A stretch of 59,933 nucleotides of DNA, from positions 1 to 59,933 of the forward strand of contig JAHFUZ010000029.1 in assembly GCA_023264815.1 (NCBI GenBank), in the 5' to 3' direction. The DNA is from Arthrobacter sp. (GTDB lineage Bacteria; Actinomycetota; Actinomycetes; Actinomycetales; Micrococcaceae). Below, piece by piece: positions 43,631 through 51,972 of the stretch. The translations under genes were made by a program, and so were the position numbers. The notes under the pieces were generated by a model. It worked only from the letters and a program-made list of their open reading frames with translations. It was not told where the DNA came from and did no database searches. Each line of letters starts with the position of its first letter. Positions within the stretch are counted from its first letter, which is position 1.

Positions 43631-45184
43631 ATGTACACCAAACTCAACCGGCGCCAATTCCTGGCCTTGTCCGTTGCCGGCGCCGCAGCCGCGGCGCTGG
43701 CGGCCTGCACCAGAAACCCAGAACCGGCAACTACGGCAGAACGCGTTCTGCCCACCGACTCTGTGGTCACGGACTATGAATCCCGGCGCCCCTCCTCAGG
43801 GAACACCGTGAACCAGCCCCTCAACGCCGCTGCTTTCACTGCAGCGGTGGCCGGCAAAACCGTCAACACCTGGGGCTACAACACAGGCCTGGCAGCTCCC
43901 ACCATCCGTGCCAAGGCCGGGGACCGGCTCACCGTGAACCTGAACAATGCCCTGCAGGAGGAGACCTCCATCCACTGGCATGGGCTTGCCCTGCGCAATG
44001 ACCAGGACGGGGTCCCGGGCCTCACCCAGGACCCCGTGGCCGCAGGGACCGAATTCGCCTACGATTTCCGGCTCGTCCACCCCGGCACCTACTGGTACCA
44101 CTCCCATGTCGAAATGCAGCGCGAACGTGCCCTCTACGGAGCACTCATCATCGAGGATCCAGCCGAAAAACTCGTGTACGACCGGGACTGGGTCATCGTG
44201 CTCGACGACTGGATGGACGGCATCACCGGCACCCCGGACGACGTCGTGAAAGAACTCTCCGGCGGCATGTCCATGTCCGGTTCCATGCCCGGCATGGACC
44301 ATGGGTCCATGGGATCCACGCCCGCCCCCTCCGGTTCATCAGGCATGAAACACATGCTGATGGGCTCCCGCAGCGACTTCCTCGGCGGCGACGCCGGTGA
44401 CGTCAGCTATCCCTTCCACCTCTTCAACTCCAAAGCCCCGGACCAGGCCGAGATCCTGACCGCCACGACGGGACAAGTCATTCGGTTAAGGATCATCAAC
44501 GCCGCAGGGGACACCGCCTACCGCGTCGGGATCCCCCGCCAAAAGCTCACCCTTACCCATACGGACGGATTCCCGGTCCAGCACCAGGACGTTGACGCCG
44601 TCGTGCTCGGCATGGGCGAACGCATCGACGCCCTCCTCACCGTCAGGGAAGGTTTTACGCCGGTCGTGGCGCTGGCCGAGGGCAAGATCGGCCAGGCACT
44701 CGGGTTCATCAGCACCGGCACAGGCAAACAGCCGCTTCCGGCAACACTGCCGAACAAATTCGAAGGCTCCGTCGTCGACGGCGGCCAGCTGAAGGCCGAC
44801 CCCACGGTCACCCTGGCGGACAAAGCACCCGACCGGACCCACGACGTTCACCTCACCGGCGGGATGATGAAATACGACTGGGGTATCAACGGCAACCGCT
44901 TCGACATGGCCAAGCCGCTCGAGAACGCCTTCGATATCAAGGCCGGCGAGCGCGTCGAAGTGAAGTTCATTAACGACACCGATATGTGGCATCCCATGCA
45001 CCTGCACGGACACACTTTCCAAGTGTCCGGCGGGGGCGCGCGCAAAGATACGGTCATTGTCCGGCCTAAGCAGACCGTGAGGGTGATCTTCGACGCCGAC
45101 AACCCGGGCCAGTGGCTCACACATTGCCACAACGCCTACCATGCCGAGCGGGGCATGATGGGCGTCTTCTCCTACATCAAATAG
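43631..45184 (+). CDS. multicopper oxidase (Tat-exported, lipoprotein-type signal)
   Basis: The 517-residue protein starts with a twin-arginine signal (NRRQFLALSVAGAAAAALAAC) ending in a lipobox-like LAAC. All four copper motifs are present: HWHG (about residue 117), WYHSHVEMQ, HPMHLHGHTF and HCHNAYHAERGM. A Met/His-rich loop (GGMSMSGSMPGMDHGSMGSTPAP...MKHMLMG) lies around residue 215, as in cuprous oxidases such as CueO and CopA. It oxidises Cu(I) to less toxic Cu(II) outside the membrane. It follows ccdA by 43 bp with AAGGAAC before the ATG. It is the main effector of the copper island. Confidence 0.96.
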   Translation: MYTKLNRRQFLALSVAGAAAAALAACTRNPEPATTAERVLPTDSVVTDYESRRPSSGNTVNQPLNAAAFTAAVAGKTVNTWGYNTGLAAPTIRAKAGDRLTVNLNNALQEETSIHWHGLALRNDQDGVPGLTQDPVAAGTEFAYDFRLVHPGTYWYHSHVEMQRERALYGALIIEDPAEKLVYDRDWVIVLDDWMDGITGTPDDVVKELSGGMSMSGSMPGMDHGSMGSTPAPSGSSGMKHMLMGSRSDFLGGDAGDVSYPFHLFNSKAPDQAEILTATTGQVIRLRIINAAGDTAYRVGIPRQKLTLTHTDGFPVQHQDVDAVVLGMGERIDALLTVREGFTPVVALAEGKIGQALGFISTGTGKQPLPATLPNKFEGSVVDGGQLKADPTVTLADKAPDRTHDVHLTGGMMKYDWGINGNRFDMAKPLENAFDIKAGERVEVKFINDTDMWHPMHLHGHTFQVSGGGARKDTVIVRPKQTVRVIFDADNPGQWLTHCHNAYHAERGMMGVFSYIK

Positions 45185-45194
45185 GGGACCGGCC

Positions 45195-46254
45195 ATGAAC
45201 ACCCCTGTAGCGACAGAACTGTTCTTCCCCTCCCCTACCGTCAGCGCCTTCCGAGTAGGCCGCGGACGATACGCTTCTATGCCCCCGCCATCCTGGCCGG
45301 CATCGTCGTCGGCGTCTGGCTGACCGCCCGCCGGCTCCGGGCCCGGGGCGGCACCACGTCCCTGACACTGGACATCGTGGCATGGGCAGTACCCTTCGGC
45401 ATTGTCGGAGGAAGGCTGTACCACGTCATCACGGACAACCAGCTCTACTTTGTGTCGTCGAGGAAAAAGAACCGTTCCAGCCATCACTCTGCGAGGTTCA
45501 CCGCCGCTGCCTTTGCGCCCAGGTCAACGAGCCAGAACCGTTAGCGCCGGATCCTGTTCCATTGTTCGTGACTGGCCGGCTCGTCGGCGCACTCATCGGC
45601 GCCCAGCGTGCCGGTCTCCTTCACCGCGTTCGTGGATGCCGCCGCCCCGGGCCCGCTGATCGCGCAGGCACTGGGACGCTGGGGCAACTGGTTCAACAAC
45701 GAGCTCCACGGGGGCCCACGGACCTGCCTCGGAAGCGGCATATCCATGCCATGAACCAAACCACCGGCCAGGCCCTGACGGCACCCCGAAGACATCGGCT
45801 ACTTCCAGCCGACTTTCCTTTACTCTGGTGTCTGGCGGCAGCATCCCTGCCCATGTTCCTGGACCGCACGTATTCACTCGGCGCGGGATCAGTGTTCGCA
45901 TTGTACATATCGCTCTATACCGCCGGCCGGTTCCTGTTCGAGCTGATTCGCTCCGACTACGCCAACACCATCCTGGGGCTGCGGGTCAACACCTGGGTAG
46001 CGGCGCTGTTGTTCATCGCAGGGCTGGTACCCTTCCAGATCCGCAGGCGCCGGCCACGCTCGGCAGTCGAGCATGTCCGCGGCAGCACGACCCGGCACAC
46101 TCCTGACGGAAGCACCCACAAAATGATCGATGCAAACCCGAAGGATCTCGGCAGCATCGATCAGCACATGCTCCGGGGGGCAATCAACCAACCAGAACCG
46201 TCGCCGGAAGAAGAGTCCGGATCCCACACACCTTCACCTTGCGACGGATGTTAA
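45195..46254 (+). pseudogene. lgt: prolipoprotein diacylglyceryl transferase, multiply broken
   Basis: ATG 45195, 10 bp after the oxidase stop, opens TELFFPSPTVSAFRVG. A shift near 45258 leads to FYAPAILAGIVVGVWLTARRLRARGGTTSLTLDIVAWAVPFGIVGGRLYHVITDNQLYF. About 165 bp of unrelated sequence follows, then [30 protein letters not shown] with the Lgt signature. Another shift leads to a last long frame (LYISLYTAGRFLFELIRSDYANTILGLRVNTWVAALLFIAGLVPFQIRRRR) that ends at 46254. All are Lgt pieces in order, with at least three disruptions. The intact gene would lipidate the cluster's lipoproteins; the host copy elsewhere presumably does so. Confidence 0.88.
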
Positions 46255-46413
46255 GCCGGCCCAGGTGCGCGATGAGAGGAGCCGCCGAGCCCCGGAACGC
46301 CCTAGGAAACCGACGATCTCAGCCGCCAAGGCATGTCGTCTGCAATAGAGAACATCCTGAAGCAGGAAAGGCAGAACAACGCGCAAGGGAGCTAATGCAG
46401 GCCGACAAACGCC

Positions 46414-46430
46414 CGTGCACAATGTGCACA
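46414..46430. repeat. degenerate copy of the GTGTGGACANTGTCCACAC palindrome
   Basis: GTGCACAATGTGCACAC is followed by CTCTTTAGCCGGACAAA, which closely matches the flank of the copy at 52743 (CTCTTTGGCAGGACAAA). Confidence 0.55.
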
Positions 46431-46563
46431 CCTCTTTAGCCGGACAAACATACTATGAGGGCACTATGCCTGGCGCATGAAGCAGCTATTCGAGGAAGAT
46501 CCTCGAATACCGTTCGGCTTCGTCATGTCGTCACCACAGCTCCTGGCCATTAACAGCTGAAGG

Positions 46564-46717
46564 CTCTGACGAGGGGTCATACTGTGCCCGAGGTGGGACT
46601 CGAACTACATTCCTGCCCTTGCAAGCACTGGGATCCCGCGAAAACATCCGGAATCCTGGTCAGTCCGAAGGCTGTTTGGCCCAGTACGAGACGAAAAGTG
46701 TGGACATTGTCCACCCC
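46564..46717. repeat. long direct repeat, left copy (decayed tRNA-Leu 3' half plus palindrome)
   Basis: Aligned without gaps to 53094-53247, I count 113 of 154 identical bases. On the minus strand positions 46650-46584 read like the 3' half of a class II tRNA-Leu: CCAGTGCTTGCAAGGGC (variable arm), TTCGAGTCCCAC (T arm) and CTCGGGCAC (acceptor). The T-stem no longer pairs, so it is not a working tRNA. The repeat ends in the palindrome at 46698. Confidence 0.75.
46698..46715. repeat. palindrome copy (GTGGACATTGTCCAC)
   Basis: A perfect 15-base odd palindrome at 46700-46714, preceded by GACGAAAA as in the copy at 51459. It lies just downstream of the Fic/Doc gene. Confidence 0.75.
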
Positions 46718-46737
46718 CCTTTTGGGGCGCTGAAGGA

Positions 46738-47106
46738 CTACCGCGGCAGCAGATGCCTGGAAATCTCAGCGGCAGAGCCCAGCAAGTCGATACTGCCAGC
46801 GGCGACTCCGACGACGAGGTCGAAGCCTTCATCCGTGGTGAAGTCATGCCGGTAACCGTTGATCCACAGCAGCAGCACCATGAGCGTCCACGCCGTCCGC
46901 TTGTTGCCATCAATGAGTGGATGGAACCGGGCGGTCGACTCCAACAAGGATGCCGCCTTCACCGCGAGTTCCGGATAGACTTCCGCGCCCATGACAGTCG
47001 TAGCGGGCCTGGCCAATGCTGAGGCCAGCAACCCGACATCACGGATATGGAAGCCGTACCGATCAACTACCTGAAGTGCATCCTCAATGTCCAGGTACGC
47101 TGTCAC
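46738..47106 (-). CDS. doc: Fic/Doc family toxin
   Basis: The 122-residue protein is a Doc-type Fic toxin with the core motif HPLIDGNKRTAW (HPFx[D/N]GNKR, with Leu in place of Phe) near residue 62. The usual Doc start is also present (YLDIEDALQVVDRYGF, then DVGLLASALARPATTVMGAEVYPELAVKAASLLESTARFHPL). Doc proteins phosphorylate or otherwise modify elongation factor Tu and block growth. Its start overlaps the antitoxin stop by 4 bp, the normal arrangement. All catalytic residues seem intact, so the module is likely functional. It opens the accessory island next to the left long repeat. Confidence 0.93.
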   Translation of the reverse strand: MTAYLDIEDALQVVDRYGFHIRDVGLLASALARPATTVMGAEVYPELAVKAASLLESTARFHPLIDGNKRTAWTLMVLLLWINGYRHDFTTDEGFDLVVGVAAGSIDLLGSAAEISRHLLPR

Positions 47107-47309
47107 GCGTCTTCAAGGCGGGTCAGCAGATCAGCGTCATGACTCATAACAAAATCAAGACCTGCGCTGATTTCACGTCGGCGCGCGTGGCGCTGCAGAA
47201 CTAGCTCTGCGCCCTGCAGTAGAAGCGCGGACTTGGACGTATGTTCCTCGGCAGCCAACTTCTCCAGCCGCCGATCGAGGTCTTCAGGGACACGGAGATT
47301 CATAGCCAT
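47103..47309 (-). CDS. antitoxin of the Fic/Doc pair, ribbon-helix-helix type
   Basis: A 68-residue protein (66 if translation starts at the ATG at 47303, which is better spaced from GAAGG). The N terminus MNLRVPEDLDRRLEKLAAEEHTSKSALLLQGAELVLQRH is a ribbon-helix-helix DNA-binding domain, and the acidic tail (DFVMSHDADLLTRLEDA) would block the toxin. It overlaps doc by 4 bp. A small dyad, GTACC-N5-GGTAC at 47319-47333, just upstream is a likely autoregulatory site. Confidence 0.9.
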   Translation of the reverse strand: MAMNLRVPEDLDRRLEKLAAEEHTSKSALLLQGAELVLQRHARRREISAGLDFVMSHDADLLTRLEDA

Positions 47310-47318
47310 GCCTTCATG

Positions 47319-47333
47319 GTACCAAATCGGTAC
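47319..47333. promoter_or_regulatory. dyad upstream of the Fic/Doc antitoxin
   Basis: GTACC and GGTAC arms around a five-base centre lie 10 bp before the antitoxin ATG, the expected place for a ribbon-helix-helix operator. Confidence 0.45.
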
Positions 47334-47584
47334 GCACCCTTGACTGGGCTGCACGCCTCGCTAAATGGACCAGACCCACCCGAGCAGGGTCGCGGTGCCT
47401 TGGAGAGCCTCTGTTGTTTTATTTCGGGGGATTGTATGAGTCCAAACTGATCTCCGGGCAGTTCTTCATTGTCACGGGTTCTCTGTCGGAGGAGACTTGA
47501 GGCGACGGCCTCCCATCTCGCGGGCCGCCCGCGGGGCCACCCGGCTGCGGGGCCTCACAGCACCCTGTAGTGGCTGGTGGATCA

Positions 47585-48361
47585 ATGAGTTCTGTGACAC
47601 CGCTCGAAAAGGCCGGTCAGCGGTTGCGCCATCTCTTGGCCTTGGTGATTGTCGCCCTGATTGGATGTCTTTGCGGGTGCGAGTATGAGCCCGATAACGT
47701 CGCCCTCCCGTCCACCAGTTCTCCAACTATGGAGGCCCGCACGGCCCCGCCACTGCCGGACGGAAACGACCCCCGCCCGTTCCCGCCGCTGCCGGAGAGT
47801 GGAGACATCGACGCCGGCACATACCTCGTCCCCGTCGCCGGCCATACGGAACCTTTCGAGATCACCGTCCCAAACGGATGGTTTGCTCTCGACGGCGGAA
47901 GCCTGGGCAAGGACGACCCGGATCACCCAGCTGAATGGGCCGTCTACATAACTCTTTTGCCTGTCAACTATGTGGCAAAGGACGCCTGCACCTGGAGAGG
48001 CGCCCTTTTCGATGACGGTCCGTCGGCCGAAGCCTTCGTTGACGCGATGGCGGCGCAGTCGTCAACGGCAAGCACCCCTCCAGTCAAGGTCACGGTGGGC
48101 AACTACTCCGGCTTCGAGTTCGACCACTTCGTCGAGGCCAACGTGGACATGAACGCCTGCGACGGCGGCAAGTTATGCATTTACTCAAGACATACACAAG
48201 CCTGCTCACGCTGGTACTCGACCCGGGGCGAACGCGAAACCTACCGTGTGGTCGACCTGAACGGCAAACGGGCTGTCATCGCGGTGGGCCGTATCGACGA
48301 ATCAATCAATCCGGAGCTGATGAGAGAGGCACGCGCCGTCTTCGACTCGATCGTGTTCTAG
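47585..48361 (+). CDS. putative lipoprotein of unknown function
   Basis: The 258-residue protein starts at ATG 47585 (GGTGG upstream; GTG 47570 is possible). A signal segment RHLLALVIVALIGCLCGC ends in a cysteine suited to lipidation. A Pro/Ser-rich linker and a secreted domain follow (GHTEPFEITVPNGWFALDGGSLGKDDPDHPAEWAVYITLLPVNYVAKDACTW). Four more cysteines (MNACDGGKLCIYSRHTQACSRWYS) could pair outside the cell. The C-terminal RAVIAVGRIDESINPELMREARAVFDSIVF resembles the ends of small exported proteins of the LpqN/PsbP-like fold, but I cannot name the family. It lies between two palindrome copies with the toxin-antitoxin pair. Confidence 0.75.
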   Translation: MSSVTPLEKAGQRLRHLLALVIVALIGCLCGCEYEPDNVALPSTSSPTMEARTAPPLPDGNDPRPFPPLPESGDIDAGTYLVPVAGHTEPFEITVPNGWFALDGGSLGKDDPDHPAEWAVYITLLPVNYVAKDACTWRGALFDDGPSAEAFVDAMAAQSSTASTPPVKVTVGNYSGFEFDHFVEANVDMNACDGGKLCIYSRHTQACSRWYSTRGERETYRVVDLNGKRAVIAVGRIDESINPELMREARAVFDSIVF

Positions 48362-48956
48362 TCCTACAAGTGACCAGCTGATCCGATAAGCGATCCCGCC
48401 CGCGGGCGCCGGCTCCTTCTCTGAACCCCCTCCATCTCCTATAACCGAGGTGCCTCGAATCCCTAGTGTTGCGAGACTACCGGGCAACAGGCGAGAGCTC
48501 GCCTGGCCGCCTCTTACACGCGAGGGGGGGCATCCGAAGGCAACATATAGGCTGCTGAAGCAAGGCCATTCATCGGATCCAACAACCTCAAATCGCAGTC
48601 ACGTTGCTATCCATGAATCACTTTCCAGGCACCATAATCGAAAGGTTTATGACCCGACCTGACATCGGACTCAAGTCCTCAGGCCGTCCAATAAAGCAGA
48701 CGTAAGTGTGGACACTGTCCACTCCCCGGGGATCCAAGAAGCTCCGCCAACACCGCAGACACCGGAGTACTTGGAGAGGATTCCGAATCGCTCCTCAAAG
48801 TTACCTCGCGGCTGATTCCTAGCAAACTGGGGTCGAGAATCAGGCAAGCGATGGAAGTTTGTCATGTCTTAAACCTACGGCGTCAGCTGGCGGGAACTGC
48901 GCTCCAGTAGGGACAACGAGTACGCGTCCAAGTAGCGGCCTCCGGAACGGCTAGAC
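48362..48956. other. gene-free stretch between the lipoprotein and the helicase gene
   Basis: About 600 bp. No protein family was recognised in any frame. A palindrome copy lies at 48706-48723, preceded by AATAAAGCAGACGTAA, which matches the flank of the copy at 52743. Confidence 0.6.
48706..48723. repeat. palindrome copy (GTGGACACTGTCCAC)
   Basis: A perfect 15-base odd palindrome at 48708-48722. The 16 bases before it match those before the copy at 52743 except for single-base changes. Confidence 0.75.
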
Positions 48957-51377
48957 CTAGGCTTTGAGCTTCCGCGGATCAGGGAACCCGAGCGAGACAT
49001 ACCCCGGAGCCCGCTTGTTCAGGGACGCGGCCAGTACGGGTGTGGATTCGTCGTAGTAGTCGTGGACGGTCGACACAGTTTTACCCGGGTACGGCCGGAT
49101 TACCCGGCCGACGTACTGGACCAGTCTGCCTTTGAACGACACAGGCGCTGCAAGGAACAGGGTATCCAGTTTTGGGCAGTCAAAGCCTTCTCCAATGTAT
49201 GAGCCGGTGCCCAAGACCAGCAGAGGCTGCGCATCATCCGTGCTGGCAAGGAGGTCGACGGCGGCCTGTCGTTCCTTGGCCTTCATCGCCCCGGTGAAAA
49301 CCACCGGATTCAGACCAGCCGCCTCGAACCGGGACCTCAGGGACTCAAGATGGGCTTTCCACGTCGTCAGTAGGAGGATTCGGGAGTTCTGTTCGTAGGC
49401 TTCAATGACGTCGTCGTAGATTTGCTGCAGGCGTTCCTCGTTGGCGATCAAGTCCTTGTAGATGGCAGAGATCCCGCCCGGTTCGCTGGGGTCTGCGGCG
49501 CCATCGTACACGTATGAGGTCCGGTGCAGTTCCAAGGCCAGCGTGGGTTCGGCAATCGCGTGGGCGTGCGTTGGCAGCTGCTGCGGAACAGCTGGGGAAA
49601 TCGTGTGGGAGATTTGGCCGAGCTGGTGATAGATCAGCGAGTCCAACTTGTCGCGGCGGTATGGTGTTGCCGTCAGCCCCAGCCAGTACCGGGCCTGGAT
49701 CTGGTTCATGACGTGGGTGAACGCTGCCGCCGGGACGTGGTGACATTCGTCTACGATGACGAAACCGTAGTCGGCGGTCAGCTCGGCAACATTTTCCCGC
49801 CGTGCCAGCGTAGGCAACAGCGCGACATCGACCCGTCCCGTCGTCTTGGCACGGCCACCTCCGATTTGGCCGCACTGCTCGTCCATGAATTGGCGGATAC
49901 GGCTGCGCCATTGCTCCGCCAAGGCTTTGCGATCAACCAAAATGAGGGTTGAGACGCCGCGCAGTGCCATCGCAGCACACGCCATCACAGTCTTTCCCGT
50001 ACCGGGCGGGGCTACCAGGACTCCGTGCTCGGCGGCAGTGGCGGCGTCCAAGCCGCTTTGTTGTTCGGAGCGCAGGCTGGCCGAGAACTCGAAGCTTTGA
50101 GCCGTGCCTCGCGCCCGTTGATCATCAATGCGCAGCGAGCTGCCACTCGATTCGACGAGTTGCTGTAGCAGGGGCAACAAACCACGGGGCAAGATAAGGT
50201 CGCCGTCAAGCGTTTCGTCGTAGTTCCGCAGGTATCGAGGAATGTTCCAGGTGGACCGCCTCTGGCGTTGGCGTTCATAGAACTCCGGGTTCGGCATGGA
50301 CGCGGCATGCTTGACGGCCGCGATCATTGCTGGTCCAAGGTCCGCAGCTTTGATCGTCAGACGTGAACCGAAACCTGCGCGGACAATCAGCGCGGGGCGC
50401 GGAACAATTTTAGACGATTGGGGCAATTCCAGCCGGCGAACTTCATTTCCCAGCTTAACTGCCGGAAGTCTCCGGATATGGTCGCGAACTTCACGGTCCG
50501 AAAGCCGATCCAAACTGGAAAGATACGCCCACTGGTCCTCATATGGTTCGAGGGTCGTGGTGTCGAGGAACAGGGTGGTGCCATGCTGCCGGCGCTTGCC
50601 GTTCAGCGGTGCGGCTATCAGGTTCCCCATACCCTTGCCTGAGTGAACGTCTTGGGCGGGAAAAAGCCTGTCGTAGCTGGCCAAGCTCATGCTGCCTCGC
50701 AGTGCCATCGCCTCATGAATGAGGCCGGTGCCAAGCTGGCGAGCTGCAGAGGCAGAGACGGCCGCGCTGAAGAAGATCCAAACATGGGCACCACGACCGG
50801 ACTGGGACACTTCCAGGGCCGCGGGAATACCTCGAAACCGAGCAGCCTTAGCGTACGCAAGTGCATCGAGCATTGCGGCGCCGCCGTCAAAGTCCGCTGC
50901 GACCCACCAGCAGGTGTCCTGTTCCGTCAAGGGATAGAGGCCAATGTGCTGCTCTCCGCGCAAATGGTCGGCAACGACTAATGGAGTAAGCGGCAGGAAC
51001 CTGGCGCCGGCGATATTCGCGCCTTTACGCCAACCACCGGCGACGGCAGGAACCCAGCCGGAGCGCCCGTCCCGCGAGTTTTCCCACCGGACTGCGTACA
51101 CATCATTGCGCGCCCTGAACAGGTCCTGGAACAGCCGGACTTTCGCTTCCGGAGACGAATCCATGGTGACCGGACCATGGTGCACCACTGAAGGAAGTAC
51201 AGCCTGAGCCAAGTGGGCTGCCTTTGACTCCGCTTCCGTGAGTTCCAAGAGCTTCCGCAGTCTGGCGTTGTCCAGACGGAGCTCCTCGAGCTCACGTCTT
51301 AACGCCCTGTCTGCCGCACGGGAAAGGCCCGGCAATGCAGTTTGCGCACCAACTTCAGGAGTGTCTTCAATCACGGT
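48957..51377 (-). CDS. TOTE-type primase-polymerase fused to superfamily II helicase
   Basis: I place the start at GTG 51377; an open frame to 51512 would translate the repeat copy at 51406-51482. The ~806-residue protein has an N-terminal coiled coil (RELEELRLDNARLRKLLEL). An archaeo-eukaryotic primase domain follows (catalytic acids in WWVAADFDGG, 157-165; SGRGAHVWIFF, 192-202; LFPAQDVHSGKGMGNLIAAPL). Next comes a DEAD/ResIII-type helicase with Walker A APPGTGKT (455-462), DECHH (542-546), LTATPYRRD and QYVGRVIRP. This layout matches the AEP-helicase core of TOTE conflict systems, thought to act against invading DNA. It stands alone between two palindrome copies with no partner on the same strand. 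Confidence 0.88.
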   Translation of the reverse strand, partial: TVIEDTPEVGAQTALPGLSRAADRALRRELEELRLDNARLRKLLELTEAESKAAHLAQAVLPSVVHHGPVTMDSSPEAKVRLFQDLFRARNDVYAVRWENSRDGRSGWVPAVAGGWRKGANIAGARFLPLTPLVVADHLRGEQHIGLYPLTEQDTCWWVAADFDGGAAMLDALAYAKAARFRGIPAALEVSQSGRGAHVWIFFSAAVSASAARQLGTGLIHEAMALRGSMSLASYDRLFPAQDVHSGKGMGNLIAAPLNGKRRQHGTTLFLDTTTLEPYEDQWAYLSSLDRLSDREVRDHIRRLPAVKLGNEVRRLELPQSSKIVPRPALIVRAGFGSRLTIKAADLGPAMIAAVKHAASMPNPEFYERQRQRRSTWNIPRYLRNYDETLDGDLILPRGLLPLLQQLVESSGSSLRIDDQRARGTAQSFEFSASLRSEQQSGLDAATAAEHGVLVAPPGTGKTVMACAAMALRGVSTLILVDRKALAEQWRSRIRQFMDEQCGQIGGGRAKTTGRVDVALLPTLARRENVAELTADYGFVIVDECHHVPAAAFTHVMNQIQARYWLGLTATPYRRDKLDSLIYHQLGQISHTISPAVPQQLPTHAHAIAEPTLALELHRTSYVYDGAADPSEPGGISAIYKDLIANEERLQQIYDDVIEAYEQNSRILLLTTWKAHLESLRSRFEAAGLNPVVFTGAMKAKERQAAVDLLASTDDAQPLLVLGTGSYIGEGFDCPKLDTLFLAAPVSFKGRLVQYVGRVIRPYPGKTVSTVHDYYDESTPVLAASLNKRAPGYVSLGFPDPRKLKA

Positions 51378-51405
51378 TCCAATTCTCACAGCCGGCAGGG
51401 CACCA

Positions 51406-51482
51406 CGGAAACATGCGGAATCCGCGGCAGTCTGGGGCTGCGTGAACGTCCGGGACGAAAAGTGTGGACACATCCACACTTT
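51406..51482. repeat. partial copy of the long repeat with extended palindrome, upstream of the helicase gene
   Basis: CGGAAACATGCGGAATCC (51406-51423) is identical to the right long repeat, and GACGAAAAGTGTGGACA matches the left copy. The palindrome here has ten-base arms, AAAGTGTGGA / TCCACACTTT (51459-51482). The tRNA-like part is absent. It lies directly before the helicase start, so it may supply its promoter or leader. Confidence 0.75.
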
Positions 51483-51624
51483 CTTTTGGACCCTATCCCG
51501 GCATCGGAGCACTCAACAAGAGACCATGCAGGCTATTTTGGACGAGGCTTACAAAGTGGCGGAATCCTTGTTGTCAGCGTTCGCTGCATCTCAGCGCTGA
51601 AGGCCGGGGACTGTCCATGTTCTG

Positions 51625-51969
51625 CTATGACTTTGTTTCGTTTGGGTGGCTTGTATGGACCTGCTCTAGGTAGACAACCTGGTCCACAACGTAAAACCAG
51701 ATGCGTGCATCACCCTTCAAGGTGGGCTTGTGCTGCCATCTTTCGTGAGTTATGCCGCCTCGTGACACGCGGCCCAGATCACCACGCAATCTGTAGTTCG
51801 TTGGTGTCGTCACTTGCGGAGTGCGGGTAAGAAAGTCCCATGAATCCACCAGTGAGTTCCTGATCGTGGCTTTCAGATCCGTCCAACCGCGTTTAGCCTG
51901 CACCGATGCGAAACGCAGCTCGTATTCACTCTTCTTTGTCGGCCGCTCGACCTTTTCGCTCTTGGCCAT
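51625..51969 (-). CDS. RelE/ParE-like toxin
   Basis: The 114-residue basic protein follows the antitoxin gene by 3 bp. It looks like a RelE-type ribonuclease or plasmid-stabilisation toxin: YELRFASVQAKRGWTDLKATIRNSLVDSWDFLTRTPQ, YRLRGDLG, and a C-terminal strand pair with RIWFYVVDQVVYLEQVHTSHPNE, where arginine and a final histidine would sit at the active site. RelE toxins cut mRNA in the ribosome. The pairing with an upstream Phd/YefM-size antitoxin and tight spacing support the call; the exact subgroup is uncertain. Confidence 0.82.
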   Translation of the reverse strand: MAKSEKVERPTKKSEYELRFASVQAKRGWTDLKATIRNSLVDSWDFLTRTPQVTTPTNYRLRGDLGRVSRGGITHERWQHKPTLKGDARIWFYVVDQVVYLEQVHTSHPNETKS

Positions 51970-51972
51970 CCC

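Larger units (their letters stand above)
46255..46737. other. non-coding junction between copper island and toxin-antitoxin module
   Basis: About 480 bp without a convincing gene. It holds a degenerate copy of the recurring palindrome (46414-46430), a 10-bp perfect hairpin with a three-base loop (46487-46509, arms TATTCGAGGA/TCCTCGAATA) and the left copy of the long repeat with tRNA-Leu-like sequence (46564-46717). Confidence 0.7.

Noticed and set aside
46584..46650. A tRNA gene at the left long repeat
   Set aside because: The acceptor and T-loop resemble tRNA-Leu, but the T-stem does not pair and no 5' half with D arm and anticodon arm is present; it is a tRNA-derived fragment.
51378..51512. 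An N-terminal extension of the primase-helicase starting at 51512
   Set aside because: The extension would translate the shared repeat, whose other copies are non-coding; a GTG start after it is more reasonable, though the exact start is unproven.
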